A stretch of DNA of 64,000 nucleotides, from the NCBI GenBank assembly GCA_963978545.1, contig OZ021729.1, positions 85,292,670 to 85,356,669 on the forward strand, read 5' to 3'. Of the stretch, positions 11,389 to 22,591 are shown piece by piece. The position numbers and the translations under genes are program-made. A model generated the notes under the pieces. That model was not told the DNA's origin and searched no databases. It was given only the letters and a program-made list of their open reading frames with translations. The stretch comes from Linyphia triangularis. Lineage: Eukaryota; Arthropoda; Arachnida; Araneae; Linyphiidae. The stretch's first letter is position 1, and each line of letters starts with the position of its first letter.

Positions 11389-12971
11389 CGTAATTTTTTT
11401 CAAAACGGACATCTGTGTTCTGAAAATTGGATAGTTCATTTGATATTTTCTTGTAACAATGTGTAAAAAGCACCCACTGAAAGTATTTGGCTGAAAAACG
11501 GACGTACAAATCTTTCACTTTTACCGATTTCTGCTTTTTTTTTCTGAGATTTTCCACTTTTTCGACAATTTTACTATTTTTAATTGACTTTGTAGGGCTT
11601 TATCAGACTAAACTTGCCTAAAACACCCCTCAGAAAAAAAAATTCTAGCTGCACCACTGCTCTGTTACACACATTAATACACAAATATATTCTTATTCAG
11701 CTCTTTTTTTTAGTTTAAAATAATGCTGCTTATACATTTTCCTCTTTTTTTGTATTTTGACTGTTTTCACCTCTAGGAAAAATAAAGGAAGATGCTCGGT
11801 TTGCTCCTTCTACCATCTAATCAATTTACCTTTGTGCGCAAGTACATCAGTGTTTGATGACAAAAATCAAAAACATTTTACAATTCCACATAAAAGTGGA
11901 TTTTCGCTTTTTTGCCAAAATTTGATTGATAAAAATGCACATTAAAATACCGATATTTTTCTTCTGTATAATCCTTTCCTAAAATTACAATTTTAGCTGC
12001 AATTATATGCAAACATTTTTGTTTACTTCAGCTTGAAATGAAACCTGGAAATTTAAAAAAAAAAAAAAAAAATGTTTGGAAAAGTCAGGGAATTTTGTTT
12101 TTCATTTTGAGTGTCAACCCTATAGTAGTGTTTTGTTTCTAAAGAAACAAAGTGTTTTGATGTGGATAGAGTAAAAGTGATCGCTGAAAGGTAAATTAAA
12201 ACACAGACTTCAAATAATTAAAAACTTTTCTTAATGGCTTATCTACTTTATGAAATTTAGCGATTTTCATTACGAAGCTGACTCCTTTCGTTATGAAAAT
12301 CCAGTCCAAACTGAAACCACTTACAAATGGCGTCATCTACTTTTGCGACTCGTTTGCATCTCTCGCTCTTCTACTTAATTGCAATCTTTCTCATAGCATA
12401 ATTTAATATGTAGGTACTGATCAATTATAAGGCTCCTTATATTTAGCTGTCATCATTTTGGTAATGACTGAAGCAATTTTAACTTTGCAAAGACACCTTT
12501 AATTGAATAATTTCTTTATCACAATTTTTTTTTTGTTCAAGTTTCGTTTGTTTAAAAAAAAAATAGTTTCCTGTAATTATTAGATTTCTCACCATAATTT
12601 AATGTTCTCAGCAAGTAACTTTATTATGATTCATAGCTTTTTTGGCTGGCATTTTCTAATTTGATCTATATCTTATTTGTATGGGATTCGGTTTGATTTG
12701 TACACATTCTATAAACAAGTCATATCTTAACCAGTATCAAAATAAATATCACTAATGCTGCTTTTCTTGCTTCGAAAGTGTTCAAGTGTCAAAAAGCGAA
12801 AGTGTCAAAATGGGACATATTCTACAGTGGTGTTAAGTCGATTTATCACTAAATTGCAATGTTAGACTGATGATAAATCAATTTGAGAAATCTCTAAATC
12901 ACCCAGCCCTACTAATGGCCCACTTGTGGGTTGTGGCCCGTGAGTTAGCAACTGCTCTACTATTGCATTAT

Positions 12972-13240
12972 CAGGGTTCCCATAATCATTAAAAGTGCTT
13001 AATATTGTGTAACTGGATTTCCAGGCCTTGGAAGTATTTGAAAATACTTATAGGCTCTTATAAGTACTTAATTTTTGTCACTTATCTGCATCACATTGAA
13101 ATTGGTATATTTGTATTAAGCATGCATCAACTTGTACATAGTTTGGTTCGTATTTGCCGATTGGCGGAGTAGAAATCGAATGGTTTTAGTTACACACTGT
13201 ACTCTGTGAGACGAACATGCGAGATTCGTGTTTACTTTTT
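12972..13240. mobile_element. CAGGGTTCCCA-family TIR element, 3'-truncated
   Basis: Starts CAGGGTTCCCATAATCATTA and follows the 16-kb copy through the 'gtagaaatcgaatggttttagttacacac' section, then diverges before a long poly-A. The right terminus is missing. Confidence 0.7.
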
Positions 13241-13311
13241 TCTGTAGCCTCTCTGATTCATGAGGTGGAAAAGCCATGATTACTATAAAAGTAGCATTAT
13301 TTATGTTCATT

Positions 13312-13328
13312 GTTAAAAAAAAAAACAG

Positions 13329-13361
<33 letters not shown>
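13312..13361. repeat. Poly-A tracts
   Basis: Two adenine runs separated by a short 'cagat' segment, the second about 28 bases long. It could be a decayed retroposon tail, but no element body is recognisable upstream. Confidence 0.8.
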
Positions 13362-13623
13362 AGGATTTAAGAAACAACAACAAAAAAAAGTTTTTTTTGG
13401 GGGTGGTTTAAATAGGTTTAAAAAAAAAATAATCTTTTTTAATTACATGTATACATATTTATAAGTAGAATTTGACATTAACTAGAATAATTAACGTTCA
13501 CATAACAATATTCTTTCTGAAAATAATTTAAACTAAGTAAATAAACAATTGTTACTATTTGCGAACATTCAAATCGTATTAAATTTTAATATTTTATTTG
13601 GAGATACTATTCTTTAAATTCCA

Positions 13624-14050
13624 CAGAGTGGCCACAAAACCTGGAAATCAGGGAAATATCAGGGAGCTTTCTGACTCTGGAAAAAAATCAGGGAAATATC
13701 AGGGAACTTTTTAAAATTTCATGAAAATCAGGGAAATTTTGTATTGTTTAAGGCACGTTCATCCATATTTTGGCACTTTATACGTGGAGATTTGTTGTGG
13801 TAAGCCATTAGAAGTTTAATGTTACGGAATAGTTTAAACTTTTCATTGCCAGGAAAACTATTTTTAAAATTTGCATACTTTATCTCTTTAGCATACATGT
13901 TCTATTTGATCAGGGTGTCTAGACATCTGAAAAACCTAAGAAAATGTTGGAAATTTGAAAAGAAGTTTGCCCTAAAATTATGGAATTTCTTAGAAATTTG
14001 TCAGGGAATTATCAGGGAACTTTTTTTTCCTGAATTTTGTGGCCACCCTA
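13624..14050. mobile_element. CAGRGTGGCCAC-family TIR element
   Basis: The best-preserved copy: left CAGAGTGGCCACAAAAC, right TTTTGTGGCCACCCTA, inverted with few changes. Flanks TTCCA / TTCAA fit a 5-bp TSD with one change. About 427 bp with no coding capacity. Confidence 0.82.
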
Positions 14051-14394
14051 TTCAATATATACAGTATGATACAACGGTAATTGTTTACTCTTAATGCAAG
14101 GAATATTGCTCTTGGATTCACCAGTAATGGTGATGTATTGTTCAAAATGATATTTTTAAGGTATAATAATAAGTTGTTTAAGCACAAAACCTCTATTTCA
14201 AAAACAAATTTAAAATGCTACCTATAATTTAAGTTTAATTGATAATTTTGAATTATTATAAAACATTAATAGGGCAATTCTCTGCTGTAAGCGTGAGACG
14301 TTTTAGCTAATTTTTCTATTCATAAACAAATTAGAATTCTAAAATTATAACGAATCTAGAAATTATGCTTTTGTTTTAGACACTTCAACTTGTT

Positions 14395-14483
14395 GACAAA
14401 GTTGTATGGAAAAATAATTATTTTAACTAGGTCAAAATAATTTGTCCATAGTTAAAATAATTATTTTTCCATATAACTTTGTC
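14395..14483. repeat. 33-bp inverted repeat (hairpin)
   Basis: 14395-14427 and 14451-14483 are reverse complements with a single mismatch, with a 23-nt loop. The arms run GACAAAGTTRTATGGAAAAA and on. It has no U-tract context and no neighbouring gene; it may be a small palindromic element. Confidence 0.8.
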
Positions 14484-15831
14484 ACCAAGTAATATGATAT
14501 AAAATAAAAATATAACTATAAAATTCAACTTAATCTTATAATTCTTATCTGTTTACAAATAGAAAAAAGAGCCAAAATGTCCTGTGCGTCACCCAGAAAA
14601 TTGCCCAATATATCCATTAGATTAATATAAAAACCTACTGTTCAATAATATTTCATTACAGGATTTATTTTAAAATAGATTATAACTTATTCTGTTGTAT
14701 AATTTTTCATTTACAAAATCATCATTCAGTCATGCTATACCAAAAAATGTAAAATTAAATTAGTGAATTATTTTCTTAAAAAATTTATTCCCGTTTTAAA
14801 AAAATGTACGATTTAACATTTTGAATAAAAAAAAAACAAGTTTTGCAGCTTTTTCTAAACCCAGTTTGTTACGAAACTATTGTACAATTTCAAAAGAAGA
14901 AAAAATTCTCTCAGCATTTGCTGTAATTGTTTTTGCAGTAAGAATTGTTTAAACTTCCTTTAATACATCAGCATTAAACTCCTTTTATATCATTTTCTTG
15001 CATTCACCATCATTCTATAACTAATACATTTTCAATAAATTCCTTTTGAAAAAAATATCTTTGAAATGGAAAACTTTTGGTTAAAACTAGAAGTTATTTA
15101 CAACACCAAATAATTTAAAGCGTCTAATTATTAAAAAAAAAAAAAAAAAAAAAATACAATTTTAAATTATTCTTTAAAAAAAACAATTTTTTTTTTTTTT
15201 TTTTTTTGAGAAAAGCTACAACAATTGGTTTAAACCATGGTAACTTTGTTTATGTTATCTGATAATGTGTTTAAGGAAAATTTTGCACTTTTTCCATGAG
15301 ACAGTGAAAGACCAGTGATCACTTGTCATATAAAATAATAGTATTATCTGGTACTCATTCATATGAGTGCTGGCAGAATTATTTTCAGAGAGGGGAAAAA
15401 GGGGTAATTTTTTGTCTTACTTTTGATTTTTCAATTAAGTATCTTTATAAAATTTTAATTTATAAATATTTTTGTATTAAATTTCATATCTTGAAAATTT
15501 TAAAACCTATACAGTCAAACCCTGTTAACGCAAAGTAAAAGTAGTTCTCTGTACTTAAAACTTATCTTTAATTTATTTGTTTAACATGAAATTCAACTTT
15601 TTTCTGCCTAAAAAATTACGCTTAGTGTCAGATCATGCAAAATCAAAAAAATACGTAGATTATTATTTATGATATGCTATGTGGTTCGATGTCAAACCAG
15701 TCTGCGTAATAGAAATGAATATTTAAGTAGGTGGTTTCTGTGGGGAACCACTATGCTTTAAAGGGTTATATGTTACCGAGACTTTTATTTAAATTTGTAA
15801 TAACCATGAGTGACAATCCTGTTTTGTGCAG

Positions 15832-16009
15832 AGTGTGGAAGTGAAGCTGGAGTTGGGTCATCGTGCCATCGAGAAGGCGAAACCAGGGCCTGATGGCTAC
15901 ACCCACGACTGGCAAGTGTTTGTGCGTGGTGCGGACGGGAGCCAGATTGAGCACTTTGTGGAGAAGGTTGTCTTCTACCTCCACGACAGTTTCCCGAAAC
16001 CCAAAAGGG
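15832..16009 (+). CDS. ENL/AF9 (ear): ENL/AF9 YEATS domain, first half (first recognised coding exon)
   Basis: Encodes [12 protein letters not shown], then [12 protein letters not shown], then [21 protein letters not shown], a clear match to the N-terminal YEATS domain of AF9/ENL (human AF9 reads VKLELGHRA...GFTHDWMVFVRG...[19 protein letters not shown]). The acceptor is TTTTGTGCAG and the donor AGGG|GTGAGT, phase 1. The YEATS domain binds acetylated or crotonylated H3 lysines through an aromatic cage. His and Ser-Phe of the LHxSF motif (His56, Ser58 and Phe59 in AF9) are present, while the position of AF9 Phe28 is Tyr. The initiator Met is not in this exon. Confidence 0.95.
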
Positions 16010-16082
16010 GTGAGTAGCCTCCTGTAATACAAAAGAATTAACAGGTCATTAAAAGTGCTTAATATTTTTTACGGTCATTTCT

Positions 16083-16592
16083 TCGGTTCCCACTGTCATT
16101 AAAAGTGCTTAATATTTTTTAACTGGTTTTCCAGGCCTTAAAAGTACTTGAAAATGATTAGAGATCCTTAAAAGTCCTTATTTTTTGTCACTCATTCGCA
16201 CCACACCAAACATTTTTTTGGTATATTTGTTAATACCAAATTGCATATTTGTTAATTACATTAATTGCATGCATCCACTTTTACATCTATGGTTTGTATT
16301 TGCTGATTGGTGGAGTAGAAATCGAATGGTTTTAGTTACACACTGTACTTTGTGAGACGAACGTGTGAGATTAGTACTTATGTTTTTGTATCAAAGACAT
16401 CATCGTAGTCTGTTTATTAAGGCAAAATGCAAATTGTGCTCGAAAGATTTTGATATTAACGCTCTGGCCAAAGCACCTGTAAAGTCACACATTAAAGACT
16501 TTGGTTCATGAAAATTTGAAGGTCCTTAAAAAATATTACTTAGGTCTCTTAAAAGTCATTGATTTTCAATCTGATTTCAGTGGGAACCCTTG
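16083..16592. mobile_element. CAGGGTTCCCA-family element retaining a BED-finger remnant
   Basis: Left end GGTTCCCACTGTCATT, right end CAGTGGGAACCCTTG, inverted. It is about 510 bp, longer than the ~375-bp typical copies. The extra interior (about 16420-16500) translates on the plus strand as KCKLCSKDFD...VKSHIKD, the Cys-x2-Cys...His pattern of the BED zinc finger found at the N-terminus of hAT transposases. It is a non-autonomous, internally deleted derivative. A partial duplicate of its left end precedes it at 16045-16070. Confidence 0.75.
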
Positions 16593-17949
16593 AATAACCA
16601 TGCTCATTTTTCCATAGATAGTACCATTTAGCCAAAGTACCGATTTCAGCTTTTTAGGACCATAACTTCGGTACTTGGAACGCAGCTTAATAAAAATTAG
16701 GGAACTGGGTTTAACTGGATTCACCTGTTGGCAATATAATTGTTTAAACTTGTTTGATCTCTGAAATTTTTTGAAAATTTGATGTCTTTTGCTGGTTTTT
16801 GTAGGTTTAGCGCAGTTCAACTTTTTTTGCTTGGGGGCCTGTTTTCAGGAAATGATTTAAACATTTTTATAGCTTCCTGTTGACTGATATATTAGTGTTT
16901 TATGTTTGTGTTTCTTTTAATAATGAGATTAAAGTATTATTCTGTATATATTGGTGATGTGATATAAGTGAAGCTGTATCGATAACTAAGAAAAAAAAAA
17001 CCTGTTCTGTTTGCACCTGTGTTCTCTTTTCATGCTGGTTTCTTTTAATGCTGCTTTCATTAAGAAATTTGTTCTACAAAAAATTCTACTGAAAAAGGAA
17101 ACCTATATTTCACAATGAAGTTGTGAAACACTTCAACGTAAAGTGAAGCAGAATTTGCAAAGCATTAACAGAAATGCTTCTTATCTTAACTTCTGGTTTT
17201 TTTCTTTTTAAAAAAAAAAAAGCTTGTAAACAGTGTTGTACAAATGATTTTTGTTCCATTGTATGAGAAAACAATTTTAAGCATTAAAGAATGAACTGCA
17301 CAATAATTCTATTCATATATTATTAAAATGAACAGGTTAGTTTAAGTAATGAGAAAATACAGTTTTCGTTTAAAAAAAAAAAAAAAAAAAGCCTAGTAGG
17401 CATATGTACAGTTAATCAGAGTTGGATATTATATTCTATTGCCAAGACATATAAAATTCCTCAAGTTTTTTCAATGTCCTTAAGTTGCAATTTTCTCTCT
17501 ACCATTGTGCTCCTGTGTTTTATCACAACTTTACACTGGACTATATCTGATAACTTTAGCTTTAAATTTCAAACGAATAACATAATATGCGATTGCTAAT
17601 AAACTATTTGTCAGAAGTGGAGGTCACTATTCAGAAGTGGACGTATTTTGGTTTGTCAATTCAATTCAATGAAATAAATTCAAAGTAAAAAAAAAATACC
17701 TGTTTTCCCCCTCACAACCGTAACTTGTATTTCCCCCTCACTTCTGTAACTTGCATTTAAAAAGATTAAAATGTTATGTTGATGACAAGTAGTGGTTGAA
17801 ATGAATAGATCATAGACGTCATGCAATAAAATTAGGCATCTGGCAACATATCCCCATATGAAGATTGGTTGATTTGTGTCTGCTTCATAAAGTTATTCTC
17901 GATTGAAAGTGTCAATTTACGACACAAATTCTTGTCATTTTTGGAGGTT

Positions 17950-18835
17950 TATGTTTTCTGCTTCAATATGAAGAAATCTACGACTTGAGGCTCATCGACT
18001 GCTCTCGTATACTTAAGGTGAGGCTGCTATTAGTTAAAGGACGTGTCGTGAGTGGTTTCAATGCTTCAAGAATGTTGATTTTGACAGCAAAGACTGGCAT
18101 AGCAGTGGAAGAAAAAAGGTTTTCAAAGATGCGGAATTGGTGGCAGTACTTGATCAAGACTCATTCAAAGTCGTTTAGCACGATCGTTGGGAGTTACTCA
18201 ACAAGCAATTTCAAATCACCTCAAAGCCATGAAATGATTCGGAAGCTAGGAAATTGGGTGCTGTAAGATTTGAAACCAAGAGATGGAGAACAATGTTTCT
18301 TTGCTTGTGAACAGTTGCTTAAAAGGCAGAAGAGATTTCTGCATTGTATTGTGAATGGGGGTGGAAAATGCGTCATTACGATAAATCAATGGGGATTTCC
18401 CGACCATGCTTCCATGCTGAGCTGAATATTCACGGTTCCATGGTCATATTTGGAGGGACCAACTCGGCGTAGTGTATTATGAGCTATTAAAACTAACTGG
18501 CAACAATCACGGGCGCTCGTTTTCGAAAGCAGTTAATACGTTTGAGCTGAGCATTGAAAGGCAAACGGTCGCATTACAAGAAGAAACACGATAAATTGAT
18601 TATGCTCGACCCCATGTTACGAAAGTGTTTAATATTTGAGGATGTTCCAATGGAAAGTTTGGCCGTAATCTGTTGCACCCTCCGACTGTTCCTTGTTTTG
18701 ATCGATGCATCAAACTGATGTCCACAGGTATGATGCGTCCATCTTACGACAAGTGTTGCAATAATCGTAATGAAGTTACTGCTCATAAAAGTTTTATACC
18801 CAGGCATAACATTGCTTAACATACCTTTTAGCTAA
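17950..18835 (+). pseudogene. Mariner-type transposase relic
   Basis: Frame-broken reading across the whole region that follows Tc1/mariner (mariner family) transposase order. It has an N-terminal HTH part (pieces like LTYGEAAIS/TCREWF), a 'DFD..D' segment and DAELVAVLDQDS. The second helix region at about 18150-18260 has QAISNHLKAM and IRKLGNWV, then LKPRDGEQCFFACEQLLKRQKRFLHCIV. Next come the GGGKCVI equivalent of the catalytic GDEKW, and PDHASMLS. Parts of the C-terminal APSDxxLF block are still visible near 18680. The GDEKW motif is lost, and stops and frameshifts are scattered through it. Both TIRs are too decayed to place. This is an inactive insertion. Confidence 0.88.
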
Positions 18836-19234
18836 AAATAAAGATGTACATCAAAGAAATATGAAGTGAAATTAAAATACCAAGCAACCCTAAGGTTGCG
18901 ACAGTCCACGGATATGGCAAATCATGTCTGTGGACATATTTTTTTAGCCTAAAAATATTTTAAAATTTATTTTATTTGTTTTGATTGCATTAAAAATATT
19001 TTCCATGGTTACCAAAAATATCCAAATTATCTAATTGTGAAAAAAATTGCTGCATTTAGCTTTTGTGCGCTTTACAGAGAATGATCCGTATATCATCTTA
19101 TTCTTCATATATTTTTTGTCCGAAAATTTAAAAAAATCCAATTTCTAGAAAAGTCTGCAATTTCTTCATTATTTTAATGTGGCAGTATATTGCCTAAATT
19201 AATCTATTGAGTTTGAAAATGTTTCTTTTTGTAG

Positions 19235-19455
19235 CCGTGAAGGAGCCCCCTTACATGGTCGCAGAGTCTGGCTATGCTGGCTTCATCATGCAGATTGATG
19301 TGTATTTCCGCACCCGTGAGGAGCCAAAGAAGGTCAACTTCAACTATGACCTGTATTTGCGCGTTGGCCAGCCTGTGAGCAACTTGAGGCTAGAGAAACT
19401 CACCTTCCAGAACCCGTCGGATGACTTCAGGAAAAAGTTGCTCAATGCTGGAGGG
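19235..19455 (+). CDS. ENL/AF9 (ear): ENL/AF9 YEATS domain, second half
   Basis: 221 nt. The acceptor CTTTTTGTAG|CC joins in frame with the previous exon (KR-A-VKEPPY). It reads [20 protein letters not shown], then [21 protein letters not shown], then [20 protein letters not shown], ending NAGG. ESGYAGF contains the Gly-Tyr pair that lines the acyl-lysine tunnel (Gly77-Tyr78 in AF9). DFRRKLLKAGG is the end of the YEATS fold in the human protein, so the domain is complete across the two exons. Donor GGG|GTGAGC, phase 0, matching the exon at 54191. Confidence 0.96.
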
Positions 19456-19546
19456 GTGAGCAAAAGCAATTTGATTCATTCTGTTAGGGGGGATATAAAT
19501 TGTGCCTACACTTTTATTTCTGTATTAAGAATTAATATTAAAACAT

Positions 19547-19866
19547 AGTGGTCTCAGATTCTGGAAAACGGGAAAATGTTATTTTTTGTAATTGTGTAAA
19601 AAAAAAAAAAAAATTCACAAAAATCAACGAATTTTTCTATTGTTTTCAAGGTGCGTTTCACCATTTTCCCAGTGAATTGTGGTAATCGTTAGAAGTTTCA
19701 TCTTATGGTATAATTTAAACCTTTCATTACTGCCAAAGCTATGATCTACACATCGGAAAGAATTGGGGAAATTTGAAAAAAAGTTTCCCATAATATAAGA
19801 GAATTTTTTAGAAATCTATCGGGGAATTATCAGGGAACTCTTTTCTTTGAATTGTGTGCCCACCCT
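19547..19866. mobile_element. CAGRGTGGCCAC-family TIR element, eroded
   Basis: Shares the family's 'ggtgcgtttcaccattttcc', 'cggggaattatcaggga' and 'tgtgtgcccaccctg' blocks. The left end (GTGGTCTCAGATTCTGG) is degraded. It begins only about 90 bp after the donor of the second YEATS exon. Confidence 0.6.
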
Positions 19867-21118
19867 GACTAATGTGTCTATATGGAAGATTGCTGTTTAA
19901 ACAGGTCTACTTTTTGCTTAGTGAAATGAGTAAAAAACTAATTGTTATTGCCTGTTTCAGCATAGATTCGTCCAAACTTGTTTGTCTTTTCATTTTCTTG
20001 ACAATATATCTTCTATGTCCATATTAGGCATATTTCTTAGTATGTTTACCTTTTTTTTTTATACTTTATAAAAAAAATGTACAAAATTCTTTTAAGCATA
20101 AAAACTAACAGCAATATTATTTCTATGTTCACCAAGATTTTTAAAGATGAAACTCTTTTCGCTGGCTTAGTTTGCGATCCTAACTTCACTTGATGAGAAT
20201 GAGTTTTAAATACATAGAACCTATAGCATGCATGGCAACAGATTGTTTAAGACTCAATTACACACGCGGTCGTAGGTTCGACAAAGATTTTATTTAAATT
20301 CACCAAAAACTTTCAAATAATTTCGTCACGTCAAAGAAAAGAACGAATATAAGTTTTAAGTATAGTGTATCTGCAGCTAAGAGAGTTGAGGAATAACTGC
20401 TACATAGACAGCATCAATCGGAGAGTGACTGAGTGTACTATTCTAAAGAATGAAACCATCCACCTTTTATTGTAGATTGGAAGCTTATCGCCAATAATAA
20501 TTAATCGGAAGAAATTCCGATTCAGTGTAACGCAGAACTGATAATGTCCTTCAACGGGTTGCCAGTTGCTCTGGGCCACGCAATTAGTATATGTTACATA
20601 ACAATCTGTAAGTGAAAGAATCTTATATTTGAAATAAATTTGCATATTTTATTGAATTGCATTTTTTTCTTTAAAAAAAGTTTCCCTACTTGTATTCTTT
20701 CTTGTTTAGAAGAAATGTTTTGATTTTTTATAAAATTATTTTGAAATTTAAATATTTAGAGTTTGCACAGTCCCTAAAAGTCTTCAAGAACTATTTATTT
20801 TTGTTGGTTCTTATAAGAGTCTTTATTTTTTCAACTTGGATTCTTAATTTTCAATCGCAATTCTTTTTTCATAAATTTTTTTTAGCTGTCGCCAAATTTG
20901 TTTTCCTTTCTCCGACTTCTACCAGTTTAGGGCCATCTTTAATTGGTGGAATAGTTTTATCTTCCAAGTTGCTTAGATTTGCTGATTTCCAAGAGCTCTT
21001 GACTTATACAAATTTGATAACCAACAGCCTCAATATGTATAAATCAAGTTTGCATACATAACATAAAATACAGAAATTTTAGAATATCATATTAGAAAAT
21101 ACAGAAGACAAAATAGAC

Positions 21119-21819
21119 TAGGGGTGTGGAACATTGCACAACTTTCAATTACACTATAATACTGACATGAATTTGTGTCATCTAACGTATTTATATTCTC
21201 GTCATTCATTTAGTAAAGATGGAAAGTTTGGTGAAATTTTAAGCGATAATTCTTGTATGGGACTAAGAAAGAAAAAAAAACTCCGCCAAAATGATGATTT
21301 TGGCGTATACTTTTCGGTAATTTTTATATTATCCTTTCTTGTAAGTGAAACTGGACAGAGATGAAAAAACAATTGATGACGAGTTATGCTCAAGGAAAGA
21401 AAACTCTGTGTTAAAGGCATTCGTTTTTCAACTTTTTACTCCATTAAAGCATTTTTATGGGAATTTCGGAGATGGGGATGTTTAGAACACCTTATAAGGC
21501 ATTATTACAGCGATTTTGAACTAAATCGTTGTGAATAATCGTCATAATATCGTCAAAATCATCATAATAGCGATTTTGAATAAAATCGTTAGTCGTTTTC
21601 CTCTGAAAAACATGATTTTTTCATTGGCAGCTACCCTATGTGCATGCACAATTTTGACTAAAGCCTTAATTATAGGTCCTTGTGCCATCATCAACCCTCA
21701 CACCAAGTTTGAACATCGAAGCTCAATTTGTTCGGGAGTTATGCTGACCACATACACACAGACAGAAATTTTTTCTATATCACTTTTTTAAAATCAAGAT
21801 CTTCCAAAATGTGGAGAAA

Positions 21820-21830
<11 letters not shown>
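21119..21830 (+). repeat. Dispersed repeat D1, copy 1
   Basis: About 700 bp, a direct paralogue of 27780-28445. Both begin CTAGGGGTGTG, share CAACTTTCAATTACACTATA and a 'gtatacttttc.gtaattttt.atattatcctttctt.taagtgaaactg' block, and end near 'tccaaaa.tgtggagaaatg'. No ends typed as a known superfamily and no coding content. It merges into a TA microsatellite. Confidence 0.7.
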
Positions 21831-21894
<64 letters not shown>

Positions 21895-21920
21895 AATAAA
21901 AAAAAATATATATATTTTTT
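21826..21920. repeat. (TA)n then (AAT)n microsatellite
   Basis: Alternating TA of about 55 bp followed by AAT repeats and poly-A. It explains the poly-Ile/Tyr frames here. Confidence 0.95.
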
Positions 21921-22115
21921 TTGACCGAATGCTGTGCTTTCATTACCCTATGTATACATTTGGGTCATTGAAATTAAAAACACAAAAATTGCTGAATACA
22001 TAATAGACAAAGATAATAAATTTAACAAAGTTAACATAATTACACCACATATAATTTAGAATACAAAATGTTACAGGATCGCACATACAATATACTATAT
22101 TTACAGAATCATACA

Positions 22116-22591
22116 CAGAGGTCACATTTGCCGTGAAATTCCTAATATTCCTGAAATTTTTGTTTCTCCCTAAAATTCCTAAAATTGTACTTAAATATTT
22201 CAATAATTCCTAAAAAAAAAATAATTAAACCCCGGGAAAATTCTCTGATTTGCTTCCTAACCTCGTAAAAAAAGACTTCCCGATATTCCTTGGACCTTAC
22301 AGGTGAGAAAAGTGGATTTAATTAAAAGTGCATGTTTGTCAAAATAGTATGATTGTTTAATTATATATGTTATTTTATTAAAAAGTTGTTTGACGTCCAA
22401 TTTTTTGAAAATTGGCAGTTTTTTGTTCTTGCAGGTATTGAAAAAAAATTTATGTGTTGGGAACCTATGCCAGCTTAAAAAAAAATACCTGTAAATGTTT
22501 TTGGAAAATATCCCTAAAATGTTCCTGAAATTTTTTTAATTATTCCTAAAGTTCCTACCTTAATTTTTTAGAAAACTCCCAGCACCCCCTG
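22116..22591. mobile_element. CAGGGGGTCGCA-family TIR element
   Basis: Left CAGAGGTCACATTTGCC, right AGCACCCCCTG, matching the family ends seen best at 39467-39900 (CAGGGGGTCGCA / TGCGCCCTC). The interior has repeated 'ttcctaaaattcct' and 'aatatccctaaaatgttcctgaaattttt' phrases. Non-coding. Confidence 0.65.

Larger units (their letters stand above)
6662..15831. other. Intergenic region and probable 5' end of the ENL/AF9 gene
   Basis: Between the GRWD1 start and the first recognised YEATS exon. The exon at 15832 opens in phase 0 with no upstream in-frame ATG (there is a TGA at 15811), so at least one exon encoding the start lies here or in a divergent promoter near 6662. One candidate is an ATG directly followed by a splice-like GTAACT at 15237-15239, which would give Met-Ser-Val-Glu; it is not supported by anything else. 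Besides the elements listed separately, 6662-8663, 9889-11040 and 14500-15831 show no recognisable features. The segment 11049-12124 has 'cagggaaaa'-type repeats flanking a SINE and is probably an older repeat that I cannot delimit. Confidence 0.5.
16010..19234 (+). other. ENL/AF9 intron between the YEATS exons
   Basis: 3,225 nt. It holds a CAGGGTTCCCA element (16083-16592) and a dead mariner (about 17950-18835). Other parts are AT-rich, including a poly-A run near 17372-17390 and a small hairpin with GTCCAC/GTGGAC arms near 18904-18936. Confidence 0.9.

Noticed and set aside
12336..12395. ATG opening MASS..., similar to the first four residues of human AF9
   Set aside because: No splice donor follows before an in-frame stop and the match is four residues long, so it is not a credible first exon.
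13328..13361. Poly-A as evidence of a processed pseudogene
   Set aside because: No gene-derived sequence or target duplication around it.
15519..15545. CAGTCAAACCCTGTTAACGC, similar to a pogo/Tigger terminus
   Set aside because: No matching inverted end nearby, so a Tigger-type element cannot be delimited.
20690..21061. 123-codon ORF rich in Phe and Leu
   Set aside because: AT-rich intronic sequence without recognisable domains or codon structure.
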